From DASQPR01 sp963727415 (GTDB lineage Bacteria > Actinomycetota > Actinomycetes > Mycobacteriales > Micromonosporaceae), in NCBI GenBank assembly GCA_963727415.1, contig CAVSGF010000002.1, positions 1,612,001 through 1,676,000 on the forward strand: a DNA stretch of 64,000 bases, read 5' to 3'. Made by a program: the position numbers and the translations under genes. This document shows, one piece after another, positions 8,641-16,188 of this stretch; within the stretch, counting starts at the first letter, position 1, and each line of letters starts with the position of its first letter. The notes under the pieces were generated by a model, which saw only the letters and a program-made list of their open reading frames with translations, ran no database searches and was not told where the DNA came from.

Positions 8641-9648
8641 TCATGCGGTCCGCGCCCCGTCGGGTCGGAAGGAGCGGGCCGGCTCGATTTCGGGGCCAGG
8701 ACACGAGCGGTGAAGCCGGCGATGACCCGCGGCACCCGGTACGGGTCGGCAAGTCGGCGAATCCGCAGCGGCGTTCTTGCCGCGAACAAGGACAGCGAGG
8801 CGGGTGGCGACCGGCTGGCCCAGCACGATTCCGAGGAAGACCAGGACCAGTCCGCAAATCTGGTGCAGGGCCAGTCTTTCGCCGGCGACGATCGTGCCGA
8901 GCAGAACGCCGGTGACCGGGTTGAGCAACCCGATGAGCCCGACTACGGCCGCGTTCAGGTGACGCAATCCGGTAAACCAGGCGGCGAAGGCGATAGCGGT
9001 GGCTGCCAGCGTGACGTAGCCGAAACCGAGCACCGCCGGTGCCGGCAGCGGGGGTGGCGGTCCCTCGATCGCTATCGCGGCGGGTAACAGCAGGATGCCG
9101 CCCGCGAGCAGTTGCCACGACGTCAGCGAGAAGACGTCGATGTTCGCACTCCACTTCTTGGCGAGTACGTAGCCCAGCGATGACATCGTCATGGCGGCCA
9201 CGGAGGCGAGCACACCGGGCAAACTGGTGGGAGAGGTGCCATCGAGAAGCATGAGGCAGACCCCGGCCAATCCGATCCCGGCCCCGGCAAGATGCGTGGG
9301 ACGCGGCCGTTCGGAAAGGGCCAGCCAGGCCAGCAGCATCATCACGAGCGGTGAGGTCGCCATGATGGTCGACGCGATGCTTGTCGGGAGGGTTTGCGCC
9401 GCAAGGTAGACGAGCGCGAAGAAGACGCTCATGTTCAGAGTGCCGAGCACGGCCGACTTCCACCACCACGAACCGTGGGGGCGCTTCCGGCGCAGAAGGA
9501 GCAGCAGCAGGCCGGCCGGTAGCGCCCGGATGATTGCGCCGTACAACGGGTAGCCGGCTGGCAGCAGTTGCTCGGTAACGAAGTAGGTACTGCCCCACGC
9601 CACCGGCGCGATTGCGGTTATGAGTGCCCAGCGGAAAGTAGCTTCCAT
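8641..9648 (-). CDS. EamA/DMT-family exporter
   Basis: The ATG at 9648 gives 335 residues with about ten hydrophobic helices and two EamA repeats. The start MEATFRWALITAIAPVAWGS and the PVTGVLLGTIVAGE segment near the C-terminus are typical of drug/metabolite transporters. It is divergent from a MarR regulator across a 32-bp palindrome, the classic arrangement for a regulator controlling an exporter. Upstream in-frame ATGs fall inside the palindrome (encoding MEAIMPS) and are unlikely starts. The ATG lies 7 nt after a TATAAT on this strand, so the mRNA may be leaderless. The C-terminal 40 residues after the last helix are a longer polar tail than usual. Substrate unknown. Confidence 0.85.
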   Translation of the reverse strand: MEATFRWALITAIAPVAWGSTYFVTEQLLPAGYPLYGAIIRALPAGLLLLLLRRKRPHGSWWWKSAVLGTLNMSVFFALVYLAAQTLPTSIASTIMATSPLVMMLLAWLALSERPRPTHLAGAGIGLAGVCLMLLDGTSPTSLPGVLASVAAMTMSSLGYVLAKKWSANIDVFSLTSWQLLAGGILLLPAAIAIEGPPPPLPAPAVLGFGYVTLAATAIAFAAWFTGLRHLNAAVVGLIGLLNPVTGVLLGTIVAGERLALHQICGLVLVFLGIVLGQPVATRLAVLVRGKNAAADSPTCRPVPGAAGHRRLHRSCPGPEIEPARSFRPDGARTA

Positions 9649-9652
9649 GGAA

Positions 9653-9684
9653 GGCATTATAGCTTCCATGGAAGCTATAATGCC
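9653..9684. promoter_or_regulatory. 32-bp perfect palindrome: MarR operator and twin promoters
   Basis: The half site GGCATTATAGCTTCCA is followed directly by its exact reverse complement. Each arm carries a TATAAT: plus strand 9676-9681, minus strand 9661-9656. The plus one ends 6 nt before the MarR GTG and the minus one 7 nt before the EamA ATG. A second, shorter copy of the core (CTTCCATGGAAG, 9642-9653) abuts it over the exporter start codon. MarR dimers bind palindromes of this kind, so autoregulation plus exporter repression is the likely role. No good -35 hexamer is visible on either strand. Confidence 0.85.
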
Positions 9685-9687
9685 CTC

Positions 9688-10203
9688 GTGAGTCAAAACG
9701 CCGATCATGTCGCCCGCATTCAGCAAGCGTGGCTGCGGGAACGGCCTGACGTGGACGTCAGCCCTCAGGGCGTCATCGGGCGGCTGCACCGCCTCGCCGG
9801 CCACCTGACCGAGCAGCTCCTCGTCACCTACCGGCGCTACGGGCTCGGTGAGGGCGATTTCGACGTGCTTGCCGCCCTCCGCCGCGCGGGTGAGCCGTTC
9901 GAACGGGCTCCGGGCGAACTCGCCGCGTTCACCATGGTCACCACGGGGGCGATGACCAAACGCATCGACCGCCTTGAACGAGACGGTCTGGTCACCCGCC
10001 GCCGTAGCGCCAGCGACGGCCGCGGGCGAGTCGTGGCCCTTACCGATGCCGGCAGGGAACTTATCGACCAGGCCTTCACCGAGCACATGCGAAATGAACG
10101 CCGTCTGCTCGATTGCCTGACGCCCGAAGAGTCGGCTCAGCTCCAGTCGCTTCTGACCACCTGGCTTGCCTGCTTCGAATCACCGCATCAAGTCGAAGGC
10201 TGA
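9688..10203 (+). CDS. MarR-family transcriptional regulator
   Basis: The GTG start gives 171 residues. The winged helix-turn-helix spans about 55-125, with TMVTTGAMTKRIDRLERDGL as the recognition region and the wing SASDGRGRVVALTDAG, both typical MarR features. Flanking helices would form the dimer. There is no Shine-Dalgarno, and a TATAAT ends 6 nt before the start, so translation is probably leaderless. It is divergent from an EamA exporter and probably represses both genes through the shared palindrome, releasing on binding a ligand that is not identifiable here. Confidence 0.92.
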   Translation: MSQNADHVARIQQAWLRERPDVDVSPQGVIGRLHRLAGHLTEQLLVTYRRYGLGEGDFDVLAALRRAGEPFERAPGELAAFTMVTTGAMTKRIDRLERDGLVTRRRSASDGRGRVVALTDAGRELIDQAFTEHMRNERRLLDCLTPEESAQLQSLLTTWLACFESPHQVEG

Positions 10204-10230
10204 GGCTTGTCGCACGTGCGGGGTCCTATC

Positions 10231-11037
10231 TCAACGGCCGAGGAGCGCATCGACGTTCGGCAACTGCTGGAACCGAGAGAATGTCCCGTGGTCGGCGATC
10301 TCCTGCGCGGCCTGGAGGAATCCACTCCACGCGGTGCGCGCGAGAGTGCCCCCCACGCTGATCCGCCGTACGCCCAGTTGTGCCGCCTCCGCGACGGTCG
10401 TGAACGGAGTGTTGATGAGCAGGTTCACCGGCTTGGGCGACACCGCGGCGACGATTGCGGCGACGTCCTCGAGCTTGTCGATCCGTGGAGCGTAGAGACA
10501 GTCGGCTCCAGCCTTGGCGTAGGCGCGCAACCGCCGGATGGTCTCGTCGATGTCGGGACGCCCGACCACGAACCCCTCTGATCGACCGGTGAGCACGATG
10601 CCCGTACCGCTTTCGTCGATCGCTCGTCGCGCGGCACGGATCCGCTCAACGGCGAGTTCGAACTCGAAGAGCGGATGAGCCTGGTCACCTGACGAGTCTT
10701 CGATCGAGAGCCCGGCGACCCCCGTGTCCGCGGCACGCCTCACGTTCGCCGCGACCTGCGCGGGTTCAACCGCGAATCCCTTCTCGAAGTCAGCGTTCAC
10801 GGGCACCCCGACGGCATCCACGACAGCGCGCATATGCTCCAGCGCCTGCTCGAGTGTGACCTCGTTGTCCGCGTGACCCAGCGACCACGCCATTCCGGCA
10901 CTCGTCGTGGCCAGAGCCTTGAAGCCCATCTTCTCCATGACCCGCGCGCTTCCCACGTCCCACGGGTTCGGCATCACGAAGCATCCCGAGGAGTGCAGGC
11001 GTTGGAACGCGGCGATCGGATCCTCATGCGGGCTCAT
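10231..11037 (-). CDS. Isocitrate lyase/PEP mutase superfamily protein
   Basis: The ATG at 11037, behind GAGGTG, gives 268 residues. The TIM-barrel motifs of the phosphoenolpyruvate mutase/isocitrate lyase superfamily are present: MPNPWDVGSA at the N-terminus, PVNADFEKGF (metal-binding Asp/Glu), LSIEDSSGD, LTGRSEGF and the AGADCLYAPR turn. The isocitrate-lyase KKCGH loop is absent, which places it with the small 2-methylisocitrate lyase/oxaloacetate hydrolase-like proteins of unknown substrate. It stands alone, with its 3' end 27 bp from the convergent MarR gene. Confidence 0.85.
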   Translation of the reverse strand: MSPHEDPIAAFQRLHSSGCFVMPNPWDVGSARVMEKMGFKALATTSAGMAWSLGHADNEVTLEQALEHMRAVVDAVGVPVNADFEKGFAVEPAQVAANVRRAADTGVAGLSIEDSSGDQAHPLFEFELAVERIRAARRAIDESGTGIVLTGRSEGFVVGRPDIDETIRRLRAYAKAGADCLYAPRIDKLEDVAAIVAAVSPKPVNLLINTPFTTVAEAAQLGVRRISVGGTLARTAWSGFLQAAQEIADHGTFSRFQQLPNVDALLGR

Positions 11038-11293
11038 ACGACACCTCACTCATTTGCCGGAACTTCGCATCCTAGTCGGACTCGGCCTTCCGCGGGTTGA
11101 GCGTCCGAGGCCCCGGCGGCGCCGCCGATGATGGGCGCGGTCCGGCGCGTTGATGTCGAGCACCATCAGCGGGGGAGTGGGTCAAGTCCACAGGCGGTGA
11201 AGATCCGATCAAGCGTTCTTCGGGTCGCTGATCCCGCGCACGCATGTCCGAGGCACGGGCTTCCGCCGTCGGCCGCGGCGACGTGGCCGACGT

Positions 11294-11572
11294 CTATTTC
11301 TCGTAGTGGTAGCGGCAGCTGATCACGGTCACGACATCGTCGCCTGACTTGTCCGGCGAGATCGCGTAGACCAGGCGGTGCTCGTCGTTGATGCGTCGAG
11401 ACCATGCGCCGGCTAGGTGATGGCGTAGCGGTTCTGGTTTGCCGATTCCTTGAAACGGGTCTCCATTGCCGATGTCGTCGACGATTTTGTTGATCCGTTT
11501 GACCATGGCACGGTCGGTGTTCTGCCAGAACAGGTAGTCGCGCCACCCGGTCGACACGAACATGATCTTCAC
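11294..11572 (-). CDS. yoeB: YoeB-family mRNA interferase toxin
   Basis: A 92-residue RelE/YoeB-fold toxin. WRDYLFWQNTD, KPEPLRHHLAGAWSRRI, EHRLVYAI and the terminal CRYHY all match YoeB, including the Glu, Arg and terminal His/Tyr residues needed for ribosome-dependent mRNA cleavage. The second Met (MFVSTGW) could be the true start. The ATG overlaps the stop of the antitoxin gene by four bases, the usual coupling that keeps toxin below antitoxin. The toxin appears intact. Confidence 0.95.
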   Translation of the reverse strand: MKIMFVSTGWRDYLFWQNTDRAMVKRINKIVDDIGNGDPFQGIGKPEPLRHHLAGAWSRRINDEHRLVYAISPDKSGDDVVTVISCRYHYEK

Positions 11573-11820
11573 GAGCGGTCGAGATCTCGCTCGACGCCCT
11601 CGCCGTCACGGAACTCTTCCATTCCGGCTGCCAGCCACGCTGCGTTCGCGGGCGAGCGCAGCAGATAGGCGGTCTCCTCCATCGCGTCCCAGTCAGCCTT
11701 GGAAACGAGCACGGCGTTGCCCCGGCTGTGCACGATCTCTACCGGTGTGTGATCTTCGTTTACCTGCTCCAGCAGCGGGAACAGGCGTTTGCGGGCTTCG
11801 GACGCGGTGATGGCGGTCAT
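11569..11820 (-). CDS. yefM: YefM-family antitoxin (Phd/YefM)
   Basis: An 83-residue Phd/YefM antitoxin: MTAITASEARKRLFPLLEQV is the DNA-binding N-terminal part, VLVSKADWDAMEET is the conserved dimerisation segment, and the acidic C-terminal tail (MEEFRDGEGVERDLDRS) would wrap the toxin. AAAGGA is the ribosome-binding site. The gene precedes the toxin with a four-base overlap, the standard order. It should repress its own promoter with YoeB as co-repressor; an inverted repeat upstream is the likely site. Confidence 0.95.
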   Translation of the reverse strand: MTAITASEARKRLFPLLEQVNEDHTPVEIVHSRGNAVLVSKADWDAMEETAYLLRSPANAAWLAAGMEEFRDGEGVERDLDRS

Positions 11821-11845
11821 TGGAAAATCCTTTCAGGCGATCCAA

Positions 11846-11865
11846 TGGTACCGGATCACGTACCA
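11846..11865. promoter_or_regulatory. Inverted repeat, probable YefM operator
   Basis: TGGTAC, eight bases, then GTACCA, located 26-45 bp upstream of the antitoxin start. E. coli YefM is known to bind palindromes with a TGTACA core; this GGTAC/GTACC pair is similar in size and placement. The role is inferred. Confidence 0.5.
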
Positions 11866-11900
11866 CTCTAGCGATGCGCGGCACGATTCAATGACATGAC

Positions 11901-11951
11901 GGGCTCTTGATGATCGCAGCGGCGCAGACAGCCACTGCCTATCAAGAGCCC
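11901..11951. repeat. Long inverted repeat (11-bp perfect arms)
   Basis: GGGCTCTTGAT and its exact complement are separated by 29 nt that contain a smaller GCAG/CTGC pairing. It lies 42 bp beyond the stop of the minus-strand DUF2892 gene and upstream of yefM, so it may terminate the former. The loop is long for an intrinsic terminator and there is no U tract, so a small mobile-repeat remnant or structured RNA is also possible. Confidence 0.45.
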
Positions 11952-11992
11952 GCCGTCAATTTCGTCCTTGCCGGCACGCCGGCGACTGTTGG

Positions 11993-12229
11993 TCAGCTGA
12001 CGCCGTGCTGCCTGGCCCGGATGCGTCGCCCGCTAAGCGGCTGGTGAGCCAGCGGAGCAAGAACACAGACGTCGAGCACGCCGGCTGCCAGCGGGAGCAG
12101 ACCCACGACCGCGAGTGCCCACCATCCACCGCCCATCGCCGCTCCGATTGCGATCAACGCGATCCCGGCCACGACCCGAACGGCGCGTCCAGCGGTACTG
12201 GCGGTGAACTCAACGAATCGCACGACCAT
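11993..12229 (-). CDS. DUF2892 (YgaP-like transmembrane) protein
   Basis: The ATG at 12229 gives 78 residues with two hydrophobic helices: AVRVVAGIALIAIGAAM and WWALAVVGLLPLAAGVLDVC, followed by LAPL. This is the pattern of the small DUF2892 membrane domain (also the C-terminal part of YgaP rhodanese), including the conserved Cys near the end of helix 2. The family is often linked to sulfur-transfer or thiol/persulfide functions. A CsoR-type palindrome lies about 75 bp upstream. No rhodanese domain is present here. Confidence 0.75.
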   Translation of the reverse strand: MVVRFVEFTASTAGRAVRVVAGIALIAIGAAMGGGWWALAVVGLLPLAAGVLDVCVLAPLAHQPLSGRRIRARQHGVS

Positions 12230-12269
12230 CACCTTCTTCCTGCAAGACAATCCGCCGAGGCATCACCCG

Positions 12270-12500
12270 ATGTGCGCGCTCTGCGGGCTTCCAGGCCTAG
12301 AATACCCCCCAGGGTATATCCTGCCGCTGAAGTCGGGACCACTGACCCAAACGTCAGGCCGTCAGACCCGCGAGACCGCCGCCGGAGACCTGGCCGGCAC
12401 GACAGCGTCGACGACGTGGTGCCGGCAGCACCATCAGCGCGCCTTCGACGGTGCCAAAGCTCTCATCGGCGCTGATCCGACAGCTGCAACGCCGGGATGA
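12270..12500 (+). CDS. Possible small Cys/His protein (uncertain)
   Basis: A 76-residue frame beginning MCALCGLPG, with a second CRQHH cluster about 50 residues later, which could bind zinc. A GAGG lies about 10 nt before the ATG. Against it: the middle is low-complexity, it overlaps the convergent oxidoreductase gene by 38 bp, and the CsoR-like palindrome lies within its frame. I do not recognise it and list it only as a possibility. Confidence 0.22.
   Translation: MCALCGLPGLEYPPGYILPLKSGPLTQTSGRQTRETAAGDLAGTTASTTWCRQHHQRAFDGAKALIGADPTAATPG
12302..12317. promoter_or_regulatory. CsoR/CstR-type operator candidate
   Basis: ATACCC, four bases (CCCA), then GGGTAT: an A/T-flanked, C-run/G-run palindrome like those bound by CsoR-family copper or persulfide sensors. 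It lies about 73 bp upstream of the DUF2892 start, a family commonly in persulfide-responsive operons. No csoR-like gene is in the window, so regulation would be in trans. Confidence 0.45.
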
Positions 12501-13479
12501 CCTCCGAGCCGTACGCGTCCAGCGTCTCCTCCTTCGCGTCGTGCTGGAGGTAGAGCGCGAACTGGTCGACTCCAAGGTCCCGTAGCTCCCGCAGCCGTTG
12601 GACATGGGCCGCGACCGGACCGAGCAGGCAGAACCGGTCCACGATCTCGTCCGGCACGAAATCGACGTCCTTGTTGTCGGCCCGGCCGTGCTGGGTGTAG
12701 TCGTACCCGGACCGGCCGGCGATGTAGTCGGACAGTGCCCGGGGTACGGCGGCTCCGTCGCCGCCGTACTTGGCGACGATGTCGGCGACGTGGTTGCCTA
12801 CCATGCCGCCGAACCAGCGGGTCTGCGATCGCGCGCGTTCCGGGTCGGACCCCACGTACGCCGGAGCCGCCACGCAGAACTTCACCGAATCCGGATCCCG
12901 GCCGGCCCGGGCCGCCGCCGCGCGTACCGCCGAAATCATCCAGGTCGCTATGGCCGGGTCGGCGAGTTGCAGCACGAAGCCATCGCCGGTCTCCCCGGCG
13001 ACGGCAAGGGCCTTTGGGCCGTACGCCGCGACCCACACCTCCAGCGCACCGTTGACCACCCACGGAAATCGCAGCACGCGCCCGCGGTAGGTCACCTCGT
13101 CGCCGCGCGCCAGCCCGCGTATCACCGGCACCACGTTTCGCAGCTCCTTGATCGAGCTCGGACGCATGCCGAGCGTACGCAGGGCCGAGTCGCCGCGCCC
13201 GATGCCGCACACGGTCCGGTTGCCGAACATGCTGTTCAGCGTCGCAAACGTGGACGCGGTGACGGTCACGTCCCGGGTTCGCGGGTTGGTGACGAGGGGT
13301 CCGACCATGACGGATGAGGTGGCGGCCAGGATCTGACTGTGGATGACGTACGGCTCCTGCCACAGCAGGTGCGAATCGAACGTCCACACGTGACTGAACC
13401 CGGCCGCTTCCGCGCGTTGCGCGAGCCGCACCACCTCGCCGGCCGGCGGATCCAGCTGGAATACGACTCCGAAGTCCAT
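12463..13479 (-). CDS. LLM-class (probably F420-dependent) oxidoreductase
   Basis: The start MDFGVVFQLDPPAGEVV gives 338 residues of a bacterial luciferase-like TIM barrel: AEAAGFSHVWTFDSH (strand/helix 1), VGPLVTNPRTRDVTVTAS, GIGRGDSALRTLG, and the WVAAYGPKALAVAGETGDGFV cofactor-binding region. The closest match from memory is the TIGR03842 group, assigned to F420 dependence and often encoded with dihydropyrimidinase. The dihydropyrimidinase gene here ends 5 bp upstream on the same strand, supporting a shared pathway. It may catalyse a redox step on a pyrimidine- or hydantoin-like compound, but the substrate is unknown. Confidence 0.85.
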   Translation of the reverse strand: MDFGVVFQLDPPAGEVVRLAQRAEAAGFSHVWTFDSHLLWQEPYVIHSQILAATSSVMVGPLVTNPRTRDVTVTASTFATLNSMFGNRTVCGIGRGDSALRTLGMRPSSIKELRNVVPVIRGLARGDEVTYRGRVLRFPWVVNGALEVWVAAYGPKALAVAGETGDGFVLQLADPAIATWMISAVRAAAARAGRDPDSVKFCVAAPAYVGSDPERARSQTRWFGGMVGNHVADIVAKYGGDGAAVPRALSDYIAGRSGYDYTQHGRADNKDVDFVPDEIVDRFCLLGPVAAHVQRLRELRDLGVDQFALYLQHDAKEETLDAYGSEVIPALQLSDQRR

Positions 13480-13484
13480 GGCCG

Positions 13485-14891
13485 TCACACCAGGTACGAC
13501 GAGAGCCCGCGGGGCAGGAACCGGCCCCGCCCCTTGACACCATGCCATCCGCCGCCGTCATCGACGAGCACCGAACCGCGCGCGATGACCGTCGCCACCC
13601 GCCCGGCCGTCTCCCAGCCCTCCCATGCCGAGTAATCCATATTCATGTGATGCGTCGCGACGCCGATGCGGGTCGTTCCCGCCGGGTCGTACAGGACGAC
13701 GTCGGCGTCCGCGCCCGGGGCGATGACGCCCTTGCGCGGATAGAGCCCGAACATGCGTGCCGGAGTGGTCGCGATGGTCTCCACCCAGCGTTCCAGTGAG
13801 ATCTTTCCGTCGGCCGCCCCCTGGTAGATCAAGTTGACTCGGTGCTCGACCCCGCCGATGCCGTTCGGGATCTTGGAGAAGTCACCGACACCCAGATCCT
13901 TCTGATCCTTCATGCAGAACGGGCAGTGGTCCGTCGAGACGATCGACAGATCATTGGTGCGCAGCCCGCGCCATAGGTCCCGGCGGTGCGGTTCCTCACG
14001 GCTGCGCAGTGGCGTCGAGCAGACCCACTTGGCACCCTCGAATCCGGGCGCGCCGAGCTGGTCCTCCAGCGTCAGATACAGGTATTGCGGGCACGTCTCG
14101 GCGAACACGTTGCGTCCCGTGTCCCGGGCCCGCATCACCGCTTCCAGCGCCTGCGAGGCCGAAAGATGGACGATGTAGAGCGGGCAATCGGTCGCGACCG
14201 ACGCCAGCCAGATGGCCCGGCTCGTAGCCTCGGCCTCCAGTTGCGGCGGGCGCGTCCACCCGTGATACACCGGATCCGTGTCGCCGCGTGCCAGCGCCTG
14301 GCCGACCAGGACGTCTATGGCCGGTCCGTTCTCGGCGTGCATCATGATCATTGCGCCGTTTTCGCGGGCCTTCTGCATGGCACGCAGGATCTGGCCGTCG
14401 TCGCTGTAGAAAACGCCCGGGTACGCCATGAAGAGCTTGAAGCTCGTGATCCCCTCGTCGATGACGAGCTGATCCATGGCTTTGAGCGATTCGTCGTCGA
14501 CGCCGCCCAAAATCATGTGGAACCCGTAGTCGATGTAGCACTGGCCGCCGGCCTTGTCGTGCCACGCCGCCAGGCCGTCCTGAACCATGTCGCCGGTGCG
14601 CTGGATCGCGAAGTCGATGATGGTGGTGGTGCCGCCATAGGCGGCTGCCTTCGTGCCGCTCTCGAACGTGTCGCTGGACGACGTGCCGCCGAACGGCATC
14701 TCCATGTGCGTGTGGGCGTCGATGGCGCCCGGGATGACGAACATACCGGTCGCGTCGATCACCGAGTCCGCGGCCGGGACGCGCCCCCGCGCATGCACCG
14801 ATGCGATCGTCTCGCCATCGATCAGGACGTCGGCGGGTACCGCTCCGGACGCGGACACCACTGTCCCGCCGGCTATCAGCATGGTCGTCAC
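13485..14891 (-). CDS. hydA: Dihydropyrimidinase / D-hydantoinase
   Basis: The GTG start overlapping the upstream TGA (GTGA) gives 468 residues of a cyclic amidohydrolase. Metal-site motifs are complete: DAHTHMEMPFGG (first His pair), the carboxylated lysine region ITSFKLFMAYPG, MMHAENG, YIVHLSA and the STDHCPF aspartate. It hydrolyses the ring amide of dihydropyrimidines or hydantoins to N-carbamoyl amino acids. It is followed by the LLM oxidoreductase and preceded by a beta-ureidopropionase-like gene that would take its product. An open frame running further upstream is out-of-frame sequence from that broken neighbour and not part of this protein. Confidence 0.93.
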   Translation of the reverse strand: MTTMLIAGGTVVSASGAVPADVLIDGETIASVHARGRVPAADSVIDATGMFVIPGAIDAHTHMEMPFGGTSSSDTFESGTKAAAYGGTTTIIDFAIQRTGDMVQDGLAAWHDKAGGQCYIDYGFHMILGGVDDESLKAMDQLVIDEGITSFKLFMAYPGVFYSDDGQILRAMQKARENGAMIMMHAENGPAIDVLVGQALARGDTDPVYHGWTRPPQLEAEATSRAIWLASVATDCPLYIVHLSASQALEAVMRARDTGRNVFAETCPQYLYLTLEDQLGAPGFEGAKWVCSTPLRSREEPHRRDLWRGLRTNDLSIVSTDHCPFCMKDQKDLGVGDFSKIPNGIGGVEHRVNLIYQGAADGKISLERWVETIATTPARMFGLYPRKGVIAPGADADVVLYDPAGTTRIGVATHHMNMDYSAWEGWETAGRVATVIARGSVLVDDGGGWHGVKGRGRFLPRGLSSYLV

Positions 14892-15732
14892 GGCTTCACC
14901 AGATCTCCGTACGCGTCCGGCCGCCGATCGCGGTAGAACGCCCATCGATCCGCGCACCCTGGCCAGCAGATCCATGTCGAGGTCGCGTACCACGAGTTCC
15001 GGCTCGTGCGCGCTTGCCACGTCGTCGACGAACCGGCCCTCCGGATCGACGAAATATGAGGTGCCGTAGAAGTCGTCATCGCCGATGTCGGCCTCGGTGC
15101 CGACGCGGTTGATGGCGCCGATGTAGTACTCGTTCGCGACCGCGGCGGCCGGTTGCTCCAGTTGCCAGATGTATGAGGACAGGCCGCGGCTGGTGGCGCA
15201 CGGGTTGAACACGATTTCGCCCCGGCGAGGCCGAGGGCCCGCCAGCCCTCCGGGAAGTGACGGTCGTAGCAGATGTAGACGCCGATGCGGCCTACCGCCG
15301 TGTCGAACACCGGGTAGCCGAGGTTGCCGGGCCGGAAGTAGAACTTTTCCCAGAAACCGTGGACTTGCGGGAGGTGGGTCTTGCGGTACTTGCCGAGCAA
15401 GCGTGCCGTCGGCGTCGACGACCGCCGCCGTGTTGTAGCAGGACGCCCGGTTGCTCCTGCTCGTACATCGGCAGGACCAGCACCATCCCCAGTTCCCGGG
15501 CAAGTTCCTGGAATCGTTCGGTGGTCGGTCCCGGGATCGACTCCGCGTACGAGTAGTACTGCTTGTCCTGGACCTGGCAGAAGTACGGCCCATAGAACAG
15601 CTCCTGGAAGCACATCACCTTGGCGCCATGTGCGGCCGCCTGCCGGGCGTACTCCTCGTGAGCTTTGATCATCGACTCCTTGTCGCCGGTCCAGTTGGTC
15701 TGGACCAGCGCCGCACGGATCGTGTTGGCCAT
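14888..15732 (-). pseudogene. Beta-ureidopropionase / N-carbamoyl amidohydrolase, frameshifted
   Basis: Nitrilase-superfamily sequence is spread over three frames. From the ATG at 15732 (AAGGGG upstream), frame A encodes MANTIRAALVQTNWTG through CFQELFYGPYF (catalytic Glu) to LPMYEQEQPGV. YNTAAVVDADGTL is in a second frame. LLGKYRKTHLPQ (catalytic Lys) through IGVYICYDRHFPEGWR (catalytic Cys) is in a third. EIVFNPCATSRGLS to the LDMDLLARVR region is back in the second, and WAFYRDRRPDAYGDLV closes in the third. At least four indels are needed to restore one frame. All catalytic residues survive and the 3' end still overlaps hydA by four bases, so either very recent decay or local sequencing error fits. 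Confidence 0.85.
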
Positions 15733-15783
15733 GATCGTCACCCCTTGCGTCACCACTCCCAGCGAATCATGCTATCTGGCATA

Positions 15784-16187
15784 ATGAGCGCGAATACGCC
15801 ACAAATCAGTGAAATTGCGTGCACGCCCTTCGTCGACACGGTCGTGCCGGGCCGGCACCTGCCACGGGCCTGGGTCGCGGTGCTGCACCGAGACGATGCC
15901 GAATGGCAGCGGCGGATCACCGCACTCCAGCTCGTGATCGCTGCGGACCCCTCGGCGCGGTTGACCATGGCGCTGCTGGCCGACCAGGATCTGGCGTCAC
16001 TGGACGACGGCTCCTACTTCGGGTACGGCGTCGACGCGGGCACCGGGACCCTCGCCGACCGAGCCGCGATCGAGGCGCTTGACGAATGGATTACGACCCG
16101 TGTCTCCGCGGGTGAGCCGACGGCCTGGGGGCATCCCCGACTTCCCGCGCCGTGCCGTACCAGCAGGCAGGAGCAGTCCCTGCCGGA
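15784..16187 (+). pseudogene. DUF4241-like protein, 3'-truncated remnant
   Basis: From ATG 15784 about 110 residues resemble the N-terminal two-thirds of DUF4241 proteins: W..RITALQLVIAADPSARLTMALL, DLASLDDGSYFGYGVDAGTG, ADRAAIEALDEW. The family's C-terminal part (a Gly-rich YPVWVG-like segment) is missing, and the frame runs without a stop into the antisense of the next gene. It lies between two oppositely oriented operons. I take it as a truncated remnant; the family match is from memory. Confidence 0.5.
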
Positions 16188-16188
16188 C

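Noticed and set aside
13485..15593. 702-residue hydantoinase with an N-terminal extension
   Set aside because: The extra N-terminal part is made of ureidopropionase sequence, partly out of frame; the GTGA start at 14891 is the natural start of the hydantoinase.
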